Notes: generated by a model not told the origin, from the sequence alone. Counted from the first letter of the stretch, positions 1 to 6,640 are shown. The stretch: DNA of 7,869 bases from an uncultured Pseudanabaenaceae cyanobacterium (GCA_938015405.1 CALLPZ010000002.1:1-7869), one strand, 5' to 3'. Numbers and translations: made by a program.

Positions 1-81
1 GTAGATGAACCCACAGCAGAAAGTAGTGCACTGCCTGACGAAAGCGTAATAACACCGACAGGTGTGTCACGAAGAGACTAA
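1..81 (+). CDS. Possible C-terminal end of an upstream protein (partial)
   Basis: Frame 1 is open from the first base to a TAA at 79-81, giving 26 residues that begin VDEPTAESSALPDESV and end GVSRRD. The other two plus frames hit stops at once. Base composition drops to AT-rich directly after the TAA, which fits a gene end. The residue mix (acidic, Ser/Thr/Pro-rich, ending in basic residues) is typical of a disordered C-terminal tail, so no family can be named. One minus-strand frame is also open here, so a short gene end on the other strand is not excluded. The rest of the gene would lie left of the window. Confidence 0.35.
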   Translation, partial: VDEPTAESSALPDESVITPTGVSRRD

Positions 82-198
82 CAATCCTGCGTAATAATCG
101 CAAGAATATTTGTGATTTTAGGCACTTTTGAAATATTCGACAGATAGGAATAAATATATTTCTAATATCTCCACATTTTCTGGATTTATTAGCTGGGT

Positions 199-218
199 AA
201 AATCAATAGATTGATTTT
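199..218 (+). terminator. Weak A/T hairpin with T-rich tail, possible terminator of the upstream gene
   Basis: AAAATCAA at 199-206 pairs perfectly with TTGATTTT at 211-218 across a TAGA loop, and the 3' side runs on into a T-rich stretch (TTATTTTT). The arrangement matches an intrinsic terminator for a plus-strand gene ending at 81. The stem is almost all A-T and would be unstable. It also overlaps the candidate promoter at 211-238, so the two readings compete. Confidence 0.25.
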
Positions 219-238
219 TTATTTTTGAGGATTACAAT
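211..238 (+). promoter_or_regulatory. Candidate sigma70-type promoter
   Basis: TTGATT at 211-216 (four of six matches to the -35 consensus) and TACAAT at 233-238 (five of six to the -10) are separated by 16 bases. Transcription would start near 245 and run toward glgX, giving a leader of about 600 nt, or would make an independent small RNA. The region is AT-rich, which raises the chance of a fortuitous match. Confidence 0.35.
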
Positions 239-849
239 CTTAAGATTCACCTAAAAACCTGTAATCACAAACCACACACAGCGAGAAACACCTTTCTCAT
301 TTGATTTAATATTTATTCCCAATATCGTTGGCATCCCTGGCTATAGTTGCTCTATTTTTTGTTGGTCTATCGAAGAAAAAATGGCTGGTATCAATAGACA
401 ATAGAGAAAAACATATTTTATCTATTCATCAGGACTCTAGTCCTTCGCCAGGTTGGGCGATCTTCAAAAGGCTTGCTGCAGGTTATAACGCAACTTGGTA
501 GCTGAAACCTTGTTGTCTACTGAAACCAAGCTGGCCTAAGCAGACGATTTAAAATACTGAGGACTGGAGTCTGCCTTCGTAGACATTATTGGTGTGGAAG
601 CGACTTTCGTCGTTCACCACCGTGAAGAGAAATCCAGTTTTTTTTAGACTTATGTGAGCTAGCCAGGAAGAAGACATCCGTCCAAACCTAGCATCAAATT
701 TCCTAGGCCATGAAAGCTGAGTGCCCTCGTTTTTCTCGAGAAATGTAAATCAATGTCGCAATCCTGTAACTGTCTGCAGCCCTTAAGAGAAAATAAAGGT
801 CCTGTGCAAATCCGAAAACTTGGCTTGTAGCAGCCAAAGAGAATCAACT

Positions 850-2916
850 ATGGGCCTCAGCCTAGAACCTGGCCGCAGCTTTCCCGTGGGTGCCACCGCT
901 AGTGCAAAGGGGGTTAACTTTTGCCTCTTCTCGAAAAATGCTACCGCCGTTGAGCTTCTACTCTTCGACCAGCCCAACGCTCCAGAGCCCAGCCAGGTGC
1001 TCTGCTTTGAGGGGAGTCGCCACCGTACCCATTTCTATTGGCATGCCTTTGTTCCGGGTCTCAAAGCGGGGCAAGTCTATGCCTATCGTGTCCATGGTCC
1101 CTATGCGCCAGAACAGGGACATCGTTTCAACCACAACAAGGTTCTACTAGACCCCTACGCCAAGGCCGTCGTTAACTGGAAGAACTACTCACGCAAAGCC
1201 GCGATCGCGCCCACTGATAATTGCCCCCAGGCCCTCCGCGCCGTTGTTGTGGATCCCTGTAGCTACGACTGGGAAGGCGACATTCCCCCGGCCATTCCCT
1301 ACGCCGACACCATCATTTATGAGCTCCACGTCGGCGGCTTTACCCAGCATCCCAGCTCCGGCCTCACCCCAAACCTGCGGGGCACCTATGCAGGCATGAT
1401 CGAAAAAATTCCCTATCTCAAAGCCTTGGGGATTACCGCTGTCGAATTAATGCCGATCCATCAATTCGATACCCAAGATGCCCAGCCCGGACGCTGTAAT
1501 TACTGGGGGTATAGCACCCTCGCTTTTTTTGCTCCCCACCAAAGCTACAGCTCGCGCAAAAGTCCGATGGGGCCAGTGGATGAGTTTCGTGACATGGTTA
1601 AGGCCTTTCATAAGGCTGGTATTGAGGTCATCCTCGATGTAGTCTTTAACCACTCCGCCGAAGGAGACCATACGGGACCGACCATTTCCTTCAAGGGACT
1701 GGAAAACTACGCCTATTACATTCTTGAGTCTAAGGACCCTTCTCGCTATAGCAACTACAGTGGCTGTGGCAATACGATGAAGGCCAATTATGAGGTAATG
1801 AGTAACCTCATCCTTGATAGCCTGCGCTATTGGGTGGCTGAAATGCATGTGGATGGCTTTCGCTTTGACCTGGCTTCGATTTTCTCTCGAGATCAGGATG
1901 GTGAACCCCTAGAAGATCCGCCGCTGCTCTGGGAAATTGAGGCTGATCCGGTTCTGGCAGGCACCAAGATTATTGCTGAAGCTTGGGATGCTGCGGGGCT
2001 GTATCAAGTTGGGGAATTTGTCGGCGATCGCTTTGCAGAATGGAATGGTCCTTTCCGCGATGATGTACGCCATTTCATCAAGGGAGATGAGGGCAGTGTC
2101 CGTTCTGTGGCGAATAAGATTATGGGAAGTCCTGATATCTACCGTCAGCCCGAACGAGCCACCACCCGCAGCATCAACTTTGTCACTTGCCACGATGGTT
2201 TCTCTCTCAACGATCTGGTGAGCTATAACAGTAAACACAACCAGGCGAACGGCGAAGACAACCGAGATGGCTCCAACGACAACATCAGCTGGAATTGTGG
2301 CTCAGAAGGTCCAGCTGAAGATCCATTAATCGAAGAGTTGCGCATACAGCAAATCAAGAATTTCTTTACCCTGCTGCTGGTTTCCCAGGGAACTCCCATG
2401 CTTTCCATGGGAGACGAAGTGCGTCGGAGCCAGCAGGGCAACAACAACGCCTACTGCCAGAACAATGAACTGAGCTGGTTTAACTGGGATGATGTGAAGC
2501 GCCACGAAGGTCTATTTAAGTTTGTCCAGCAACTGATTCATTTTCACCAGAATCATCACATCTTTGCCCTCGAACGCCTTCTTGAGGTCGCTGAGTCTCG
2601 TCAGCTTCCTTACATTTGCTGGCATGGTGTGGAATTGGAGAAGCCAGATTGGGGAGACCAATCCCATACCCTAGGTTTTACGCTGCACAATCCTGAAGAG
2701 GATGAAATGATTCATGTGCTGCTGAATTCCTATTGGAAGCCCCTGAGCTTTGCCTTACCCTCTCTCCATGAGTCGCAGCATTGGCTACGCATTGTCGATA
2801 CTGCGCTACCTAGCCCCCAGGACTTCTGTGCTGTGGAGGTTGCGCCTGTGGTGGAGCAAGAGCAATATCAAGTGGCTCCCCGGTCTGCGGTGCTGTTTCT
2901 GATGCAGGCAGCTTGA
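850..2916 (+). CDS. glgX: Glycogen debranching enzyme GlgX (GH13 isoamylase-type)
   Basis: A 688-residue cytoplasmic enzyme that hydrolyses alpha-1,6 branch linkages of glycogen or limit dextrin, working with glycogen phosphorylase in glycogen breakdown. The N-terminal part (about 5-95, LEPGRSFPVGATASAKGVNF onward) is the CBM48-type module of this subfamily. The GH13 barrel follows, with YELHVGGFT near 157-165 and the four conserved regions: DVVFNH at 263-268; GFRFD ending in the nucleophile Asp340; IIAEAWD with the acid/base Glu377; and FVTCHD with His448-Asp449. The C-terminal beta domain ends at VLFLMQAA. Length is normal for GlgX and no catalytic residue is missing. I chose ATG 850 because the family homology begins at once after it and a weak AAAGAGAA purine stretch precedes it. 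An in-frame TTG at 820 would add only ten unremarkable residues. The gene stands alone on its strand and converges on the c-di-GMP gene. Isoamylase versus GlgX substrate preference cannot be told from sequence by eye. Confidence 0.95.
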   Translation: MGLSLEPGRSFPVGATASAKGVNFCLFSKNATAVELLLFDQPNAPEPSQVLCFEGSRHRTHFYWHAFVPGLKAGQVYAYRVHGPYAPEQGHRFNHNKVLLDPYAKAVVNWKNYSRKAAIAPTDNCPQALRAVVVDPCSYDWEGDIPPAIPYADTIIYELHVGGFTQHPSSGLTPNLRGTYAGMIEKIPYLKALGITAVELMPIHQFDTQDAQPGRCNYWGYSTLAFFAPHQSYSSRKSPMGPVDEFRDMVKAFHKAGIEVILDVVFNHSAEGDHTGPTISFKGLENYAYYILESKDPSRYSNYSGCGNTMKANYEVMSNLILDSLRYWVAEMHVDGFRFDLASIFSRDQDGEPLEDPPLLWEIEADPVLAGTKIIAEAWDAAGLYQVGEFVGDRFAEWNGPFRDDVRHFIKGDEGSVRSVANKIMGSPDIYRQPERATTRSINFVTCHDGFSLNDLVSYNSKHNQANGEDNRDGSNDNISWNCGSEGPAEDPLIEELRIQQIKNFFTLLLVSQGTPMLSMGDEVRRSQQGNNNAYCQNNELSWFNWDDVKRHEGLFKFVQQLIHFHQNHHIFALERLLEVAESRQLPYICWHGVELEKPDWGDQSHTLGFTLHNPEEDEMIHVLLNSYWKPLSFALPSLHESQHWLRIVDTALPSPQDFCAVEVAPVVEQEQYQVAPRSAVLFLMQAA
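1201..1208. repeat. HIP1 octamer GCGATCGC (first of seven)
   Basis: Exact GCGATCGC copies begin at 1201, 2024, 2994, 5307, 6155, 6969 and 7340. Two are in glgX, two in the GGDEF/EAL gene, one in the intergenic region and two in the LOG gene. HIP1 is a known hallmark of many cyanobacterial genomes. Finding it in all three genes argues that none is a recent arrival from outside the phylum. Confidence 0.9.
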
Positions 2917-2972
2917 GGTCTGGATCTCCTATTTTGTCGTTGTAGAGCGTTGAATCTCATCAACACTGGCGA
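2917..2972. other. Convergent 56-base gap between glgX and the GGDEF/EAL gene
   Basis: The two genes run into each other here. A short stem GAGGT-CTGG-ATCTC (with one G-T pair) at about 2915-2928, followed by CTATTTTG, is the only terminator-like element for glgX, and it is weak. GTTGA-ATCTCA-TCAAC at about 2950-2965 is a small dyad readable from either strand but has no T-tract. Read-through and overlapping antisense transcripts are therefore possible. Confidence 0.4.
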
Positions 2973-5549
2973 TCAGCTTGAAAAGAGAATGAAGCGATCG
3001 CGCCCTTGGGCTTTGGCTTGGTACAAAGCCCGGTCTGCAGCGGTAATCAATGTGCCGACGGACTGTTGAGCAGTTGGAAGCAGATTGACAATGCCCAGGC
3101 TCACCGTCACCCAAGGACTCACCATGGAACGGGAATGGGGAATTTGCTTGGCTTTTAGACCTCGACGAATCCGTTCTGCTACTTCCAAGGCGGTGCCTGC
3201 ATGGCTACTGGGTAGAACCACCGCAAACTCTTCCCCCCCATAGCGAGCTGCCAGGCAATGCTCGATTCCTTGGGTTGCAACTTCCATCACTTGGGCGAGC
3301 TGCATTAAGCAGTCGTCTCCTGCTTGGTGACCATAGGTGTCGTTGTAATGCTTGAAATAATCGACATCTAGCATGACCAAAGACAGCGCATCTCCGCTGT
3401 CTTGGAGTTGCTCCCATACCTCCTCTAAGTACTCGTCAAAGCGGCGACGGTTGGCCAGCTGAGTTAGACCATCACTGATGGATAGGTTTTCCAGGGCTTG
3501 GTTGACTTTCTGTAATTCTGCTTCCGTCTTTTGGTAGTCGGTAATCTCTCGCTCCAACTCAGACTCCACCAGGGAAGCATGCTCTGTGGCATTGTCTAGC
3601 AGAATCTCTAAATCATTTTTCTCCTGCTTCACCTCTTCCAATTCCTGCTGCAGATTTTCGATATGGAGGAGCAGGCGCTCTTCGTTCATTTGCTCTGCCA
3701 GGAGTTGCATGGCATCGGCATCGGGCTTGCCAGCAGCTTCAACCATTTCAGAATTGATAAAGGTTTCGGCTTCCTGGGGAGGCAGAGCCTTAGAGAATAA
3801 GAAACCTTGGCCGTAACCACATTTGAGCACTTTTAGCTGGGCTAAATGGCTGGGGGTTTCAATGCCCTCGGCAATGACGCTCAGCTCTAGGTTTGTGCAC
3901 ATGGCAATGATGGAGCGTACGACGCCCAGCTTTTTGCTGGAATGCTCCATGCTGTTGATGAAGGAGCGATCAATCTTGAGGGTGTTGAAGGGAAAATCTA
4001 GAAGGTAGCTCATAGAAGAGTAACCAGTGCCAAAGTCATCCATGGCGAGCTGAATACCCATGCCCTGGAGCTGATGGAGTACATCCGTGACCTTATGGCT
4101 GTTGGAGAGCAAAACACTTTCGGTAATCTCCAGCTTCAGGTTCTTGGGATGCATACCCGTTTCCACTAGCGTCCGCTCCACGCTTTCGAGAAACAGCGGC
4201 TTCAGGAGCTGACGTCCCGAAATATTGACGCTCATGACCCAGTCTTTGGCCTGGGGGAATTGCAATTGCCAGAGGCGCATTTGGTAGCAACTCTCCCGCA
4301 GCACCCACAGACCCAGGGTGCTAATCAGTCCGGTTTCCTCAGCAACGGGAATAAACTCTGAAGGACCAACGATGCCGCGATTGGGATGGCGCCAGCGCAG
4401 TAAGGCTTCGAAGCCTGCAATTTCCTTGTTATGCAAGGAAATAATCGGTTGGTAGTGAACGTGAAACTCCTCACGGTCCACCGCTCGGCGAATGTCATTT
4501 TCTAAATGCAGCAGCTTGACTGCGTTGACATGCATCGCCTTGTCAAAGGTCTGGGAGCCAGCCTTGCCTTCCTTCTTTGCTCGATGCATCGCAATGTCTG
4601 CATCGCGTAGAATTTCCTCAGGCTTTTGATAGGCATGACTACCGTTGGCGATGCCGATGCTGACATTCGCGAACACTTCATGGCCATCTACGCAGAAGGG
4701 ATTGATCAGCTCCTGGTGGATGCGCTCTGCGACTTGCTGACTGTAATCTTGCCGCTTAACCTGGGTGAGCAGAATGGCGAATTCATCTCCCCCCAAACGC
4801 ACAATCGTGTCGTCTTCCCGGAGGCAGCGTTTGAGTCGTTGGGCTACGAAGGTTAGGAGTTGGTCCCCTGCCACAGGCCCCAAACTGTCATTGATAACCT
4901 TGAAACGATCTAGGTCTAGGAAGAGAACTGCAAACTCATGGTTACCTATTTGCTCGCAGCGTTGGATGGCACTTTCCAACTGGCGCAATAAATAGTTGCG
5001 ATTGGGGAGACCCGTCAGGCGATCGTGGAAAGCATCATGGAGCAAGCGCTCCTCTACTTCCTTGTACTGGCTAATATTGCGGCAAATAATGACGCTGCCC
5101 CGAGCACCATAGGCCTCGTTGCTCAGAGCTCTCTCTGTGACGCTGAGCCATAATCCCTTAGGTGCCTGGCGGTGGGTGAGAAAAATCTCAATGCTATTGC
5201 CAGCTCTATGCAGGGAGATGTCTTCGGTACCTCCCCCTGGCAACTCCACCAAGGGCATCAAGCCTTGAAAACACTGGGCCCAGTTGGGAGCAGAAAACTG
5301 GCTGAGGCGATCGCCAAGCAGTCGTCTTGCAGCTTCGTTGCTAAAGACAATCTGGCGATGGGGATCCAGTACAACGACCCCATCATCAATGCTCTCCAGA
5401 ATCCCGTGCAGGCGATCGGAAGCCAGCCCTGAAGCGGTGGCACCTTCGAGTTGCTGATCGCTCAAAGGTGACAGACCGGCTTGGACTGCCTTGGGGGACT
5501 TAGAGTAGCAAGTGGTTTCTTGCTCTGAGGGTAGAGGACCATAGCTCAT
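2973..5549 (-). CDS. Cyclic-di-GMP synthase/phosphodiesterase, PAS-GGDEF-EAL-coiled coil-GGDEF
   Basis: An 858-residue protein with no signal peptide or membrane segment seen, so probably a cytoplasmic c-di-GMP regulator. Order: a PAS-like sensor at about 45-160 (ILESIDDGVVVLD...); a first GGDEF at about 172-335 with DRLTGLPNR, metal residues Asp212 and Asp229, and GGDEF at 253-257; an EAL domain at about 345-595; a charged coiled coil at about 615-690; and a second GGDEF at about 690-858 with LTQLANRR, DVDYFKHYNDTYGHQAGD and GGEEF at 771-775. The EAL domain keeps the metal and catalytic set (Glu381, Asn442, Glu474, Asp504-Asp505, Lys525, Glu561, Gln581) and loop DDFGTGYSS, so it should hydrolyse c-di-GMP. 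The first GGDEF has an I-site RxxD (Arg244-Asp247); the second has Ile-Glu-His-Cys at that place. The first also has Pro225 where His is usual (LGPVAGD). All three catalytic domains look competent; net activity cannot be predicted. ATG 5549 is the only good start, but it lacks a clear Shine-Dalgarno sequence. Confidence 0.95.
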   Translation of the reverse strand: MSYGPLPSEQETTCYSKSPKAVQAGLSPLSDQQLEGATASGLASDRLHGILESIDDGVVVLDPHRQIVFSNEAARRLLGDRLSQFSAPNWAQCFQGLMPLVELPGGGTEDISLHRAGNSIEIFLTHRQAPKGLWLSVTERALSNEAYGARGSVIICRNISQYKEVEERLLHDAFHDRLTGLPNRNYLLRQLESAIQRCEQIGNHEFAVLFLDLDRFKVINDSLGPVAGDQLLTFVAQRLKRCLREDDTIVRLGGDEFAILLTQVKRQDYSQQVAERIHQELINPFCVDGHEVFANVSIGIANGSHAYQKPEEILRDADIAMHRAKKEGKAGSQTFDKAMHVNAVKLLHLENDIRRAVDREEFHVHYQPIISLHNKEIAGFEALLRWRHPNRGIVGPSEFIPVAEETGLISTLGLWVLRESCYQMRLWQLQFPQAKDWVMSVNISGRQLLKPLFLESVERTLVETGMHPKNLKLEITESVLLSNSHKVTDVLHQLQGMGIQLAMDDFGTGYSSMSYLLDFPFNTLKIDRSFINSMEHSSKKLGVVRSIIAMCTNLELSVIAEGIETPSHLAQLKVLKCGYGQGFLFSKALPPQEAETFINSEMVEAAGKPDADAMQLLAEQMNEERLLLHIENLQQELEEVKQEKNDLEILLDNATEHASLVESELEREITDYQKTEAELQKVNQALENLSISDGLTQLANRRRFDEYLEEVWEQLQDSGDALSLVMLDVDYFKHYNDTYGHQAGDDCLMQLAQVMEVATQGIEHCLAARYGGEEFAVVLPSSHAGTALEVAERIRRGLKAKQIPHSRSMVSPWVTVSLGIVNLLPTAQQSVGTLITAADRALYQAKAQGRDRFILFSS

Positions 5550-5550
5550 G

Positions 5551-5656
5551 GTGTGCAGACCAGGGGGTTAGACAATCGACAGCGAGAGCAAAGCGACAAG
5601 AATGCTTAAGCCAGTCGACGATGCCTGAGCCGGGCGAAACCTCCCGTCTGCGACAC
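5551..5656 (-). promoter_or_regulatory. Dyad-enclosed 5' leader of the GGDEF/EAL gene, possible RNA structure
   Basis: On the minus strand GTGTCGCAGAC (5656-5646) can pair with GTCTGCACAC (5560-5551): ten base pairs with one bulged C. A further GGG-CCC can extend the helix after a two-base bulge. The helix encloses roughly 75 nt and ends one base before the ATG, where no ribosome binding site is visible. An alternative weak hairpin, CGGG-CCCG (plus-strand 5631-5634 with 5643-5646), competes for the GGG. This looks like a possible translational control element. I do not recognise a known riboswitch, and the c-di-GMP-I (GEMM) consensus is not evident. Confidence 0.3.
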
Positions 5657-5671
5657 TAGATTTATGGGTCG

Positions 5672-5716
5672 CTGATGAACGGCTTGCCCCTTTGGAAGGG
5701 GCAAGCCGTTCATCAG
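5672..5716. repeat. Perfect 21-bp inverted repeat with 3-base loop
   Basis: The left arm at 5672-5692 (core GAACGGCTTGCCCC) is the exact reverse complement of the right arm at 5696-5716, with TGG between. The stem is GC-rich and would be very stable as RNA or as a DNA cruciform. Neither side has a T-tract long enough for a classical intrinsic terminator (TTCTAAATC on the plus side, CGACCCATAAATC on the minus side), and no annotated gene ends here. It lies 123-167 bases upstream of the GGDEF/EAL start. It could be a leader hairpin, a factor-assisted terminator of an unseen transcript, or a copy of a dispersed palindromic repeat. Confidence 0.85.
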
Positions 5717-5986
5717 TTCTAAATCAGTAATACACATGGTTGATTCACCCTGAGACAGTACCGTGAGTTTGTCTGTACACAGTGGTTCAGACAGATAGCT
5801 GTTCAGTTAGCACAAGACTCCTACTGACGTGATAATGCCAAAGCCATAGGAGTGGCATTGATACAATCACAGATTTTCCTGGAGGCAGATGGAATTATTC
5901 AGCTAATCTACGGATAATAGTTTTTAGGTTAAATAGCTATCCCAATTCCGTCTAGAGGAGAAATACTTTTACTAAGGCATATTTAC

Positions 5987-6121
5987 ATGGCTAATGAATC
6001 TAGGTTCATTAAAAAAAACATGAAAATTGACCGCCTGTCTATTTTGGGTAGATTTGTCCAGTTAAAAGTAAAGAAATCGTGGTTATTGGAAAAGGGCAGG
6101 CATTTGTTTGGCGGGACCTGA
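5987..6121 (+). CDS. Candidate small basic protein, 44 residues (speculative)
   Basis: The ORF opens with MANESRFIKKNMKIDRLSIL and ends HLFGGT. It is strongly basic, without Cys or a membrane segment. TAAGG about nine bases before the ATG is a modest ribosome binding site. A much better one (AGAGGAGAAA, about 5954-5963) has no start codon at the right distance. The frame is open back to a TAA at 5930-5932. A minus-strand ORF overlaps the same DNA (6039-6167), which weakens the case for either. I do not recognise a family. Confidence 0.2.
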   Translation: MANESRFIKKNMKIDRLSILGRFVQLKVKKSWLLEKGRHLFGGT

Positions 6122-6227
6122 TTTCTTCATCCTCACGATTTAATTTGAGATTTTGCGATCGCCACATTTCCTCCCAAGCTCATCTCAGCAAATCACCATT
6201 GTTTCTGATCAAGTCAGCTGACGAAAT

Positions 6228-6265
6228 GCCAGATCTAACCCAAAGGATAGAGGACTAGATCTGGC
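6228..6265. repeat. 10-bp perfect inverted repeat
   Basis: GCCAGATCTA at 6228-6237 and TAGATCTGGC at 6256-6265 are exact reverse complements with 18 bases between. The spacing suits an RNA hairpin better than a tight operator, though a dimeric protein could bind the two halves. No T-tract follows on either strand. It lies about 30 bases before the candidate ORF at 6298. Confidence 0.6.
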
Positions 6266-6297
6266 GTGGTTACCGTTCTGCCATCTAGGGGCTTGGA

Positions 6298-6474
6298 ATG
6301 ATGGCGACAACTCTCTTCTGCGACTCTGTCGAGGGCGCATACGTCACAGCTGCATTGAAGGAAGGCGATCCTGAACAGCCTTGGCACTGCTTCTGCAGGA
6401 AAGGCTTGGGCCAAGAGTTTTGGACTGTCATACCGAAGCGACGTATTGCGGGTCTCTCCATGGCTTGCAGATAG
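6298..6474 (+). CDS. Candidate small protein, 58 residues (speculative)
   Basis: The ORF starts MMATTLFCDSVEGAYVTAAL, continues through EQPWHCFCRKGLGQEFWTVIPKRR and ends SMACR. AGGGG at 6287-6291, six bases ahead of the first ATG, is a reasonable ribosome binding site; an in-frame TAG at 6286-6288 bars any upstream extension. Four Cys, two Trp and a mixed hydrophilic composition make it look more protein-like than most chance ORFs of this size. The CFC with a nearby His could hint at metal binding, but this is only suggestive. No family recognised; it may be chance or a gene remnant. Confidence 0.25.
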   Translation: MMATTLFCDSVEGAYVTAALKEGDPEQPWHCFCRKGLGQEFWTVIPKRRIAGLSMACR

Positions 6475-6603
6475 TAGTCTGCTTAGTGTCGTAATACAAA
6501 ACTCTAATCGCTTGATTTTAAATTCTCTATGAATGCAAAAGCTTCCCCACCGGCAAACCCAGGAACCTGAATCTTATTGCATTAAATCGGTCTTATAAGT
6601 CGC

Positions 6604-6640
6604 AAAAAAGCGTTAGATATCAGTTGATATCTAACGCTTT
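6604..6640 (-). terminator. Intrinsic terminator of the LOG-family gene
   Basis: AAAGCGTTAGATATCA (6607-6622) and TGATATCTAACGCTTT (6625-6640) form a perfect 16-bp stem. On the minus strand the stem ends in a run of six to seven Ts, 24 bases after the LOG stop codon. This is a textbook rho-independent terminator. On the plus strand no T-tract follows, so it acts in one direction and separates the LOG transcript from the GGDEF/EAL gene. Confidence 0.9.

Larger units (their letters stand above)
82..849. other. Long non-coding region upstream of glgX
   Basis: No convincing gene is seen in these 768 bases. The first half (82-430) is AT-rich. It holds an A/T dyad at 199-218 and a promoter-like pair at 211-238. 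The second half (about 430-650) is richer in short dyads: AGGACT-CT-AGTCCT at 431-444; GCAGAC at 540-545 facing GTCTGC at 569-574; an interrupted stem at about 590-620; and TTCAC-CACC-GTGAA at 613-626, ahead of eight Ts at 638-645. The octamer CTGAAACC appears twice near 501-530. The region could be a very long glgX leader or contain a small RNA gene; neither is proven. A 62-residue minus-strand reading frame at 659-847 looks like chance. Confidence 0.5.

Noticed and set aside
659..847. 62-residue minus-strand ORF upstream of glgX
   Set aside because: It has no convincing ribosome binding site, shows no family features, overlaps the glgX translation start region, and its residue mix looks like random translation.
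820..849. TTG start ten codons upstream of the chosen glgX start
   Set aside because: The added residues have no resemblance to the family N-terminus, TTG is a rarer start, and ATG 850 is directly followed by the conserved LEPGRSFPVGA stretch.
1447..1848. 133-residue minus-strand ORF inside glgX, and other ORFs antisense to the three main genes
   Set aside because: They overlap highly conserved catalytic parts of real genes on the other strand and are explained by codon bias of those genes.
5551..5656. Known c-di-GMP riboswitch (GEMM) in the leader of the GGDEF/EAL gene
   Set aside because: The conserved bulge and tetraloop-receptor sequences of that class are not visible; only the general placement and size are similar.
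5992..6018. Hairpin TAATGAA/TTCATTA next to a run of eight As, as a minus-strand terminator
   Set aside because: Read on the minus strand, the Ts come before the hairpin rather than after it, so the arrangement is wrong for an intrinsic terminator.
6039..6167. 42-residue minus-strand ORF with GGGAGG before the ATG
   Set aside because: The purine stretch lies only two bases from the ATG, too close for a normal ribosome binding site, the ORF is very short, and it overlaps the equally weak plus-strand ORF at 5987-6121.
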